Assembly (NCBI GenBank): GCA_949296915.1
Contig: CASFPX010000010.1
Location: 1-64,000 of the forward strand
Reading direction: 5' to 3'
From: Onthovicinus sp900555545
GTDB lineage: Bacteria > Bacillota > Clostridia > Oscillospirales > Acutalibacteraceae
DNA length: 64,000 nt
Of this stretch, positions 34,884 to 41,815 are shown piece after piece. Every line of letters begins with the position of its first letter. Positions within the stretch are counted from its first letter, which is position 1. The position numbers were made by a program, and so were the translations under genes. The notes beneath the pieces were generated by a model that was given only the letters and a program-made list of their open reading frames with translations, did no database searches and had not been told where the DNA came from.

Positions 34884-35297
34884 CTACTTTTCCGGCTTCA
34901 TTTTATTTTCCCGTTCTTCTTCCAGGAGCTTCCCGAGCTGTTCGGGGGTCAGTTCCTCGCCGGGGTGTTTTTTCCGAATTGACTCGAGCAGCTCTCTTTC
35001 CCGCTGTTCAAGTTCCGCACGCTCCTTTTGTATGGAACGGCGGATTGCCTCCTGCTCCGGGGAAAGGCTGCCGTACTGCTCCAACTCTTCCGTCCATCCC
35101 ATTTTTCGAATGATAAAGCTCATCTTATAATCAAGTTCATCTACATTCCCCTCCATACGGAGCAACAGGGCAAGCATCGATCCGAATCCACAGAGAAGCA
35201 CGCCGCACAGCGCCAGAATCGGATTCAGGGTCACCGCCCCGAGCACAATGACGATCCCTCCGCCGATCCACAGAACCCACTTACTTACCGCTAACAT
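34884..35297 (-). CDS. Small A-type membrane protein with long charged tail
   Basis: A 137-aa protein with two hydrophobic segments (residues 6-24 and 27-46), then MSFIIRKMGWTEELEQYG and a long Glu/Lys/Arg-rich tail (about 80-137) that is likely a coiled coil (IQKERAELEQRERELLESI). GGAGGGAG precedes the ATG by six bases. It heads the run of A and B genes leading to the secreted protein. It is paralogous to the 98-aa protein at 34276-34572 through the KMGW and SPEQ motifs. The function is unknown. Confidence 0.75.
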   Translation of the reverse strand: MLAVSKWVLWIGGGIVIVLGAVTLNPILALCGVLLCGFGSMLALLLRMEGNVDELDYKMSFIIRKMGWTEELEQYGSLSPEQEAIRRSIQKERAELEQRERELLESIRKKHPGEELTPEQLGKLLEEERENKMKPEK

Positions 35298-35470
35298 AAT
35301 TCTCTCCCTCCAAAATCTCCACGTTCAGGCCTTTCACTTTTATGTTTTTATTATATCTCCATAGTACTATTTAGTCAATTGGAATTATTTATTTAAACTT
35401 TAATAATCAATTTTTGTATAAAGTTTTATAATTTTATTTTTATAACTTCTGACTTTATTAAAATTCCCAC

Positions 35471-35499
35471 TTGTCAAAACCTCCGCAATCGGGTATAAT
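35471..35499 (+). promoter_or_regulatory. Promoter of the SRP RNA gene
   Basis: TTGTCA (35471-35476), a 17-bp spacer and TATAAT (35494-35499). The RNA should begin near 35506. It may also supply dnaX transcription by read-through. The preceding 35298-35470 is AT-rich and holds no gene. Confidence 0.85.
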
Positions 35500-35505
35500 A
35501 ATGTG

Positions 35506-35672
35506 TACGATTGTGGGATTCCGTATTCTTTTGGTCACATGGCGTGTGGGTTCTGTGCGGCGGGGCGCCGTGAACCATGTCAGGCGGGGAACCGAGCAGC
35601 ATTAAGCGGTTTGCGCCGTGCGCCACAGTTTCGCCTGCGCGCCATGTGACGAGAAGAATGCGGATATTTTTT
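35506..35672 (+). ncRNA. ffs: Signal recognition particle RNA
   Basis: The RNA of the signal recognition particle, which binds Ffh and targets nascent membrane proteins. The conserved apical domain reads GTGAACCATGTCAGG, GGGGAACCGAGCAGCATTAAG and GCGCCGTG (35570-35625), the Ffh-binding signature. The two ends pair over about 25 bp: 35518-35547 with 35639-35666, both containing TCACATGGCG or its complement. A T-run at 35667-35672 ends it. At about 165 nt it is between the short enterobacterial and the long Bacillus forms, so the Alu domain appears reduced or absent. Its position before dnaX is common in Firmicutes. End positions are set by promoter and T-run, not by measurement. Confidence 0.92.
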
Positions 35673-35689
35673 GTATTGGAGGGAGAATG

Positions 35690-37342
35690 ATGTACCAGGT
35701 CCTCTACCGCAAGTGGCGGCCAAAGCGCTTTGCCGATGTGGTCGGCCAGCCCCATGTGACCCGGACGCTGCTCAATGAGTTACGCGGCGGACATATTGCG
35801 CACGCCTATCTGTTCACCGGTTCGCGCGGCACAGGCAAGACCACGTGCGCCAAGATCCTATCCAAGGCGGTCAACTGCCTCTCCCCCATAGACGGAGACC
35901 CGTGTGGTGAATGCGAAAACTGCCGCGGGATCGACGACGGCTCCATTTTAGACGTGATTGAGATCGACGCCGCGAGCAACAACGGCGTGGACAATATCCG
36001 CGACCTGCGCGAGGAGGCCAACTATACCCCCGCCAAGGCCAAGTACCGGGTATACATCATCGACGAGGTGCACATGCTCTCCACCGGGGCGTTCAACGCC
36101 CTGCTCAAAACGCTGGAGGAACCGCCGGAGCACGTGATCTTTATCCTCGCCACCACGGAAGTCCACAAGCTACCCGCAACGATCCTGTCCCGCTGCCAGC
36201 GGTTCGACTTCCACCGCATCCCGCCGGAGGAGATCGCCGGGCGGCTGCAATATGTGGCGGGACAGGAGCGAATATCCCTGACCGAGGGCGCGGCCCTGAT
36301 GCTGGCCCGCCTGGCGGACGGCGCCATGCGCGACGCGCTCTCCCTGCTTGACCGCTGTGCCGGACGCGGGGAGGAGATCACCGAACAGCTTGTGAGCGAG
36401 ACGACCGGCATGGCCGGACGCGACTACTTATACGCCCTCTCCGACGCGGCGGCGAAAGGGGATTCCGGTGCGGCTGTCGCAGCGCTGGATGACCTGCATA
36501 ACGGCTCCTGCGATATGAGCACACTGGCAACTGAGCTGTTGGGCCATTACCGCAATATGATGATTGTCAAGACGGCCAAGGAGCCAGAAAAATTGATCAT
36601 CTGCACATCCAGCGAGCTTGATAGCCTGCGCCAGGAGGCCGGGCGTTTCACGCTGGACCAGATCCTATATAATTTGGACTTACTCCAGCGCACACTGGAG
36701 AACATCCGGCGCGGGGCAGACCGCCGGACAGAGTTGGAGATGGCACTGATCCGCATGTGCACGCCCTCCCTGAGTGCCGGGCTTAGCTCTCTGGAAGCCC
36801 GCATCAGCGCGCTCGAGCGCAAGCTTGCCGCTGGGATTCCAACCCCTGCCGCCTCGCAGGGTGCAGCGGCTCCATCCCCTGCGCCAGCCGAACAGCCCTC
36901 GCCTGTGGAGGCAAGCCGGGCACAGCCAGCCGCCCAGGCGGACTCCGATCTGCCGCCCCTTCCTGAATCACCCGATTCCCCTGCATCCCCACCTGCGGCT
37001 GTGACGCCCCCGGCACAGGATATCCCCTTTGACCGGTGGAACGAGGTGATCGAATCGCTGATGAAGATCAATCCCGCACTGGTGCCGCTTTTAAATGGAT
37101 CGACTGCAAATTTGCGCGGCATGCGCGTCCTGATTCGATCCACCAATCCGGTGCTCGCCAAGCTCCTCAAGCAAAAGGGTTATGTCTCCTCGCTGAACGA
37201 GGCCATCCGCGCCGTCACCGGGCAAAATTACAAGGCAGCTGTTTACAATACGCCGGCCCCGGCGCAAAATCAGGCTGCCGATCCCCTCACGGGGCTGCTC
37301 GAAAAAATGGACAACGCCGGTGTATCCTACACCGTTGAATAA
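35690..37342 (+). CDS. dnaX: DNA polymerase III subunit gamma/tau
   Basis: The clamp-loader ATPase that loads the sliding clamp and organises the replisome. The protein has 550 aa. The canonical opening (MYQVLYRKWRPKRFADVVGQ) sets the start at the second of two adjacent ATG codons, six bases after GGAGGG. Walker A is GSRGTGKTTCAKIL, a four-Cys zinc module lies in CLSPIDGDPCGECENC, the Walker B region is IIDEVHMLS, and the arginine-finger motif SRC is in LSRCQRFDFHRI. A Pro/Ala-rich linker (about residues 385-445) joins the tau-like C-terminal domain. It forms a cluster with the SRP RNA upstream and ybaB-recR downstream, a very common arrangement. Possible ribosomal frameshifting to make gamma was not evident. 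Confidence 0.96.
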   Translation: MYQVLYRKWRPKRFADVVGQPHVTRTLLNELRGGHIAHAYLFTGSRGTGKTTCAKILSKAVNCLSPIDGDPCGECENCRGIDDGSILDVIEIDAASNNGVDNIRDLREEANYTPAKAKYRVYIIDEVHMLSTGAFNALLKTLEEPPEHVIFILATTEVHKLPATILSRCQRFDFHRIPPEEIAGRLQYVAGQERISLTEGAALMLARLADGAMRDALSLLDRCAGRGEEITEQLVSETTGMAGRDYLYALSDAAAKGDSGAAVAALDDLHNGSCDMSTLATELLGHYRNMMIVKTAKEPEKLIICTSSELDSLRQEAGRFTLDQILYNLDLLQRTLENIRRGADRRTELEMALIRMCTPSLSAGLSSLEARISALERKLAAGIPTPAASQGAAAPSPAPAEQPSPVEASRAQPAAQADSDLPPLPESPDSPASPPAAVTPPAQDIPFDRWNEVIESLMKINPALVPLLNGSTANLRGMRVLIRSTNPVLAKLLKQKGYVSSLNEAIRAVTGQNYKAAVYNTPAPAQNQAADPLTGLLEKMDNAGVSYTVE

Positions 37343-37390
37343 ACCAGCACATAAAATCAACAATAAAAACAAATCGGAGGACATAAACAC

Positions 37391-37744
37391 ATGAAAGCAA
37401 GAATTCCGAACGGCGGCGGTGGCATGAGCCAGGCTGCCATGATGAAGAAGATCCAGCAGATGCAGGAGGATGCCGCCCGCGTCCAGGCGGAGGTTGAGGC
37501 AACCGAGTTCACCGGCAAAGCCGGCGGCGGTGTCGTTGAGGTCACCGTCACAGGCGAGCACAAGGTGACAGCCGTCAAGATCAAGCCCGAGGCCATCGAC
37601 CCGGAGGATCCGGAGATGCTGGAGGACTTTATCACTGTCGCGGTCAACGAGGCGATCTCCACCGCTATGAAGGCGATGGAGGATGAACTCGGCAAGGTGA
37701 CGGGTAATATCAATATTCCGGGCATGCCGGGAATGGGGATGTGA
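37391..37744 (+). CDS. ybaB: YbaB/EbfC nucleoid-associated protein
   Basis: A 117-aa DNA-binding protein that coats DNA as a dimer. It has the family pattern of an N-terminal helix (AAMMKKIQQMQEDAARVQAE), a GGGVVEVTVTGEHKVTAVKI strand pair and a C-terminal helix with AMEDELGKVTG. The ends carry unusual Gly/Met-rich segments (PNGGGGM and PGMPGMGM). CGGAGG lies about ten bases before the ATG. The stop is one base from the recR start, so the genes are translated together. It lies between dnaX and recR as in most bacteria. Confidence 0.95.
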   Translation: MKARIPNGGGGMSQAAMMKKIQQMQEDAARVQAEVEATEFTGKAGGGVVEVTVTGEHKVTAVKIKPEAIDPEDPEMLEDFITVAVNEAISTAMKAMEDELGKVTGNINIPGMPGMGM

Positions 37745-37745
37745 C

Positions 37746-38342
37746 ATGGCCTACTCGGTCGCCTCGCTGGCGAGGCTCATTGAGGAATTTGAAAAAATGC
37801 CCGGCGTGGGCAAAAAGAGCGCGCAGCGCATGGCCTACTATGTGCTTAACCTTCCACAGGAGGAGGCGGAGCGTTTTGCCGACGCCATTACGGATGCACA
37901 CAGCAAGATTCATCAGTGCGCCGTGTGCTGCAACCTGACGGAGAACGAAAAGTGCTCCATCTGCTCTGACCCGCGCCGCGACTTTTCCGCCATCTGCGTG
38001 GTGGAGGACTTCCGCGACGTACTGGCCATTGAGCGTACGCACGAGTATGACGGCACATACCACGTGCTGCACGGGGCGATCTCGCCGATGAACGGCGTGG
38101 GGCCGGATCAACTAACTGTCAAGCAGCTGCTTGCACGGATAGACGGATCCGTTCAGGAGGTCATCATGGCCACGAACCCCACTGTGGAGGGCGAGGCCAC
38201 GGCGATGTATCTCTCCAAGCTGCTCAACCCATTGGGTGTCAAAGTCACCCGGCTGGCCTACGGCGTACCTGTGGGGGCGGATTTGGAATACGCCGACGAG
38301 GTCACCCTTTCCCGCGCGCTGGAGGGGCGGCGCGTCATCTGA
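37746..38342 (+). CDS. recR: Recombination protein RecR
   Basis: A 198-aa DNA repair protein that works with RecF and RecO to load RecA on gapped DNA. The helix-hairpin-helix is at the start (LARLIEEFEKMPGVGKKSAQ), the zinc finger is CAVCCNLTENEKCSICSD, and the Toprim domain includes ICVVEDFRDVLAIE and VIMATNPTVEGEATAMYL. The C-terminal Walker-B-like piece (TRLAYGVPVGADLEYADEVT) completes the family pattern. It is the last gene of the ffs-dnaX-ybaB-recR unit; smpB has its own promoter downstream. Confidence 0.97.
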   Translation: MAYSVASLARLIEEFEKMPGVGKKSAQRMAYYVLNLPQEEAERFADAITDAHSKIHQCAVCCNLTENEKCSICSDPRRDFSAICVVEDFRDVLAIERTHEYDGTYHVLHGAISPMNGVGPDQLTVKQLLARIDGSVQEVIMATNPTVEGEATAMYLSKLLNPLGVKVTRLAYGVPVGADLEYADEVTLSRALEGRRVI

Positions 38343-38364
38343 CACCGCTTCCGACATTTTCCGC

Positions 38365-38393
38365 TTGACAACGCAATGCACACCTGTTATTAT
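38365..38393 (+). promoter_or_regulatory. Promoter of smpB-ssrA
   Basis: TTGACA (38365-38370), a 17-bp spacer and TATTAT (38388-38393), close to consensus. It should drive smpB and, across a 17-base gap, tmRNA. Confidence 0.85.
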
Positions 38394-38425
38394 AAATCTC
38401 CCACCGCGAAAGGATGTGATGGGCA

Positions 38426-38893
38426 ATGGAAAAAAGGAGCGAACTGCAAACAGTCGCCCAGAATAAAAAGGCCTATCACGACTACTTTGTGGAGGAGAGC
38501 ATGGAGGCCGGGATCGAACTCTTCGGCACGGAGGTCAAGAGCGCCCGCAAGGGGAAGATCAACCTCAAGGACGCCTGGTGCTCCGTAGATGACGGGGAGC
38601 TGTTCGTCAACGGGATGCACATCAGCCCCTACGAACAGGGGAACATCTTTAACCGCGATCCATACCGGGTGCGCCGCCTGCTCATGCACAAAAAGGAGAT
38701 CCACCGCCTGCTTGGCCTGACCAAGCAGGACGGCTACACGCTGATCCCACTCTCCGCCTACTTCAACCGCGGCCGGCTGAAAATTCAGGTGGGCCTGTGC
38801 AAGGGCAAGAAGAACTACGACAAGCGCGAGGTTATGGCCAAGCGCGACGCCCAGCGCAATATCGAACGCACCCTCAAGGACCGGCGGTACTGA
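38426..38893 (+). CDS. smpB: SsrA-binding protein SmpB
   Basis: A 155-aa protein that binds tmRNA and mimics a codon-anticodon pair during rescue of stalled ribosomes. Family blocks are QNKKAYHDYFVEESMEAGIE, GTEVKSARKGKINLKDAWC, RRLLMHKKEIHRL and the C-terminal tail KKNYDKREVMAKRDAQRNIE, rich in basic residues. AAAGGATGTGATG precedes the ATG. The tmRNA gene starts 17 bases after the stop, so both partners are made from one transcript or locus. Confidence 0.97.
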   Translation: MEKRSELQTVAQNKKAYHDYFVEESMEAGIELFGTEVKSARKGKINLKDAWCSVDDGELFVNGMHISPYEQGNIFNRDPYRVRRLLMHKKEIHRLLGLTKQDGYTLIPLSAYFNRGRLKIQVGLCKGKKNYDKREVMAKRDAQRNIERTLKDRRY

Positions 38894-38910
38894 TTCAAAT
38901 CAAATGATAT

Positions 38911-39264
38911 GGGGATGAAAGGATTTCGACGGGGATTTTGAAACGCGATAAGCGAGCAGCAGTGCGGAACTGCTTGAAAAGCCGCAAACCTAAATAATAA
39001 ACGACAACAATAAAGTTGCACTTCGGGCTGCTTAATTAGCGCCCGCATCCTGCCGGGGAGTACTGCGGCCCCGGTTTGGGTGTCACTGAGCAGTGAACGT
39101 GAATACATGGCCGCCCCGCCGTGTATCATGAATGAGGGGCTACCGTACGGGAGAGCCTGCCGCTTGGCGCTCCCGGAGGGGAATCGCCAATAAACCGGCT
39201 ACGCTCGTAGAAAGTTGCGCGGATGGATTTTCGGACGCGGTTTCGATTACCGCCATCTCCACCA
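38911..39264 (+). ncRNA. ssrA: Transfer-messenger RNA (tmRNA)
   Basis: A 354-nt RNA for ribosome rescue. The 5' end GGGGATG pairs with CATCTCC at 39254-39260 (one G-U) to form the acceptor stem, followed by A and an encoded CCA (39262-39264). The T arm is GCGG-TTTCGATTA-CCGC just before it. The tag frame reads AAC GAC AAC AAT AAA GTT GCA and then CTT CGG GCT GCT TAA, that is NDNNKVALRAA. By alignment with the E. coli resume region the first codon would be ATA, which is uncertain. The tag ends in Leu-Arg-Ala-Ala where most tags have Leu-Ala-Ala. Confidence 0.95.
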
Positions 39265-39265
39265 C

Positions 39266-39301
39266 GCCGGAGCAAAGTCTGCTTTGCTCCGGCAAATTTT
39301 T
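39266..39301 (+). terminator. Terminator of tmRNA
   Basis: A 12-bp stem (39266-39277 with 39282-39293) is followed by AAATTTTT. The remaining 39302-39474 has no gene that I can support. Confidence 0.85.
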
Positions 39302-39474
39302 ATGTCTGCGGCCTAAAAATCCGCCATCCGCCCGTTCCCTTGTTTCCCCTCTTCCGCCCAAAACCTCGCCTGCTGTGCCTGCCCGGTTGCAAGCGTCCTC
39401 GCGATGCCTCATCTTTTTGCGGGGTGGAAGACAAAAGCGACAGCGGGATTTTAGGTAGCACGGTCACTGTTTAT

Positions 39475-40935
39475 TTATTCAAAAAGCAACTCCATCGCTC
39501 TATTCTTCACCTTTTCAATCGTGGAAATCTTACACTCCACCCATTTTTTCCTACCGATAATATCCAATCCCATCCGCTGGCGCGTCACATCGTTTACGTG
39601 CTCTTCCGACCCCGGTCTGAAATCCAGCAAGCCATAGGAACTCATGTATCGGCTCTGGGGTACAATGATATCAATCTCCACTGCTTCCGCCCCATTTTCA
39701 TAAGCTGCCAAAATGGACTCCTGCCGGATTTCCCCCGCCCGGCCAAAATCGGCCATCCCAGGCAGAATCGAGAGTGCCAGAGCCAGAACGCCTGCCGTCA
39801 AGAGTGCGCCGGTTCCAATCGTAAACCAATTGTTCTTTTTCACCTTGAAGCAGGATGCAAAAATGCACACACTGGCCGCAGAAAACACGCACACTCCCAG
39901 CGCGGAGCGATCCGCATAAAACGGCACCATCACCATAGCGTAATTTGCCGCAATGCTGGCGGCCATAAAAACACCGGTCAAGAGGTATTGATCCAGCGAT
40001 CCCTCAAATACAACATTCTTTAAGAACGATACTTTGCCCGTCTGAATCAAAAGCGCCAGCATCATCAGAATAAAAAGCATCACAAAAAACGGCACGGCAT
40101 ACATCCTAAACATCAGCGTTGCTTGCGTGAGACGCTCCGGTAAATTTTCAAAAAAGGTGGAATCCTGCGAATCGATCCTGACAAAGTTGGCAGGCGCTGT
40201 GATCATTATCAGCCACCCTGCGGTTGCCGAGACAAATGAGGTGTACATGAACAGGTATGTTTTCTTTTTCAAAATCCAGGAGAGGATCAGATAGGCCGCC
40301 ATCACTGCGACAACTGCGGCAGAGGTGTTCTCATTCCACGAACCACATACAAACGCAAGGATGCTGACGAAAACTGTAGCCACCACTTGATGATTTTTAC
40401 CGATGGTTTTTCCCAAAAAAGCGTACTGGAAAAAAATCAGAACCAGAAGATCCGCCGAAATACCCCATAGATAGTTTACCGCCCCGTCAAGCCAAAGGCA
40501 CGTCTGCCCAAAAACTGGGATAAACGTGAACAGAATCAGGTAGATGCCCAGAAGGCGCGCCGGGGTTCTCCGCTCTTTCCCGACATTTGCAAAGAAAAAA
40601 ATCTCCGCCCCCAGTGCCAGAAATACAAGTGTATTGACAATATTGAAAAAAGCCTTGTCCATCCCCTCCATCAGAAAGATCTGAACCAGGAAGTGTGGGT
40701 TCACCCTCCCGTTCACCGACTGATAATGGGACGCCATGGAGGCGAAAATCTGCCCGATATAGGTGATGCGCTGGTTAAAATCAGCGAAAGAAAACATATA
40801 ACAAAAATCATCCACCGTATATGGGGTCATAAAATTTAAAGCCGCAATCAACACGAAAACCGGCACTAAAACGGCAACAAACCGAAAAGCCGGACGCCCA
40901 ACGCCCCTCTTGAATAGATCCTTACACTTTCCCAT
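39475..40935 (-). CDS. DUF6056-like multi-pass membrane protein
   Basis: A 486-aa protein with about twelve hydrophobic segments. The first extracytoplasmic loop (NFMTPYTVDDFCYMFSFADF with NGRVNPHFLVQIF) resembles the acidic DD loop of GT-C type membrane glycosyltransferases and of the DUF6056 family. An enzymatic role in cell-envelope glycan assembly is possible but not shown. The C terminus is a soluble ~75-residue stretch (IDIIVPQSRYMSSYGLLDF). The ATG at 40935 is chosen because a promoter (TTGTGG-17-TATAAT) lies at 41012-41040, so a longer reading from 41061 would be upstream of transcription. No partner gene is adjacent. Confidence 0.7.
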   Translation of the reverse strand: MGKCKDLFKRGVGRPAFRFVAVLVPVFVLIAALNFMTPYTVDDFCYMFSFADFNQRITYIGQIFASMASHYQSVNGRVNPHFLVQIFLMEGMDKAFFNIVNTLVFLALGAEIFFFANVGKERRTPARLLGIYLILFTFIPVFGQTCLWLDGAVNYLWGISADLLVLIFFQYAFLGKTIGKNHQVVATVFVSILAFVCGSWNENTSAAVVAVMAAYLILSWILKKKTYLFMYTSFVSATAGWLIMITAPANFVRIDSQDSTFFENLPERLTQATLMFRMYAVPFFVMLFILMMLALLIQTGKVSFLKNVVFEGSLDQYLLTGVFMAASIAANYAMVMVPFYADRSALGVCVFSAASVCIFASCFKVKKNNWFTIGTGALLTAGVLALALSILPGMADFGRAGEIRQESILAAYENGAEAVEIDIIVPQSRYMSSYGLLDFRPGSEEHVNDVTRQRMGLDIIGRKKWVECKISTIEKVKNRAMELLFE

Positions 40936-41011
40936 GCCCTTTCCTTTCCCCTGCCGCATTCCCTGTTCCCCATACCGGTGGGCAGGATCTACAAATGGTA
41001 TCATTTGTTTT

Positions 41012-41040
41012 ATTATACACCAAATCCGCCTATTCCACAA
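41012..41040 (-). promoter_or_regulatory. Promoter of the DUF6056-like gene
   Basis: Minus strand TTGTGG (41040-41035), a 17-bp spacer and TATAAT (41017-41012). Confidence 0.6.
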
Positions 41041-41145
41041 ACCCAGATCTCCCAGAGCCAAACGGGCTGCGCGTACTCCTTCATATTCCCTTCACAAATT
41101 CGCGATATACTAAATTAATCAATAACATGAAGGGAAGCGCTTGTT

Positions 41146-41670
41146 ATGACAAATGAAGTATTAGAGAATATCAAAACGCGCCGCAGTGTGCGATCCTATC
41201 AAAATATTCCTGTCGAGCCCGAAAAGCTGGACGCTGTGCTGGAGGCCGGCACCTATGCCCCCACTGGGCGCGGCGCTCAGAGCCCCGTTATCATCGCCGT
41301 GACAGATCCGAAGACACGCGAGCAGATCTCTGCCCTCAATGCGGCAATTCTGGGCACGGAAAGTGATCCCTATTACGGTGCTCCGGCGATCATTCTGGTG
41401 CTGGCCGACCCTGCACGAAACACCTTTGTGGAGGACGGAACCTGCGTGCTCGATACGATGATGCTCGCCGCCCATTCCGTCGGGCTGGCCACCTGTTGGA
41501 TCCACCGTGAGCGCGAGATCTTCGACAGTGCGGAGGGCAAGGCGCTGCTGAAAAAGTGGGGATTGCCAGAGACACTGCGCGGTGTCGGTTCCCTGGCGCT
41601 GGGCTACGCCGCCGGAGAATATCCCCAGGCCGCGCCCCGCAAGAGCAGCTATATTTTAAAAGTCGGATAA
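41146..41670 (+). CDS. Nitroreductase-family FMN oxidoreductase
   Basis: A 174-aa flavoprotein of the nitroreductase family, which reduces nitro compounds, quinones or other electron acceptors with NAD(P)H. IKTRRSVRSYQNIPVEPEKL is the typical FMN-binding opening (the RRSVR stretch), APTGRGAQSPVII follows, and GLATCWIHRE and ALGYAAGEYP are the later cofactor contacts. The substrate is unknown. AAGGGAAG lies before the ATG. It stands alone, divergent from the DUF6056-like gene and ending in its own terminator. Confidence 0.93.
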   Translation: MTNEVLENIKTRRSVRSYQNIPVEPEKLDAVLEAGTYAPTGRGAQSPVIIAVTDPKTREQISALNAAILGTESDPYYGAPAIILVLADPARNTFVEDGTCVLDTMMLAAHSVGLATCWIHREREIFDSAEGKALLKKWGLPETLRGVGSLALGYAAGEYPQAAPRKSSYILKVG

Positions 41671-41683
41671 TTAGAATGTTTCA

Positions 41684-41715
41684 AGCGCCTCCAGCTGGCC
41701 CTGGGGGCGCTTTAC
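41684..41715 (+). terminator. Terminator of the nitroreductase gene
   Basis: An 11-bp stem with one G-T pair (41684-41694 with 41701-41711) followed by TTTAC, a short T-run. The next promoter begins at the following base. Confidence 0.65.
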
Positions 41716-41745
41716 TTGACAAACAGGCTTCAATTTTGATATTAT
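41716..41745 (+). promoter_or_regulatory. Promoter of the PASTA pseudokinase gene
   Basis: TTGACA (41716-41721), an 18-bp spacer and TATTAT (41740-41745). The start codon is 71 bases downstream. Confidence 0.75.
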
Positions 41746-41815
41746 ATCATGAAAAGTTATTTTGTCTGTAACACTTTTGTAACTTTCATTTCTTTAATAT
41801 TGGAGGAGTGATTTC

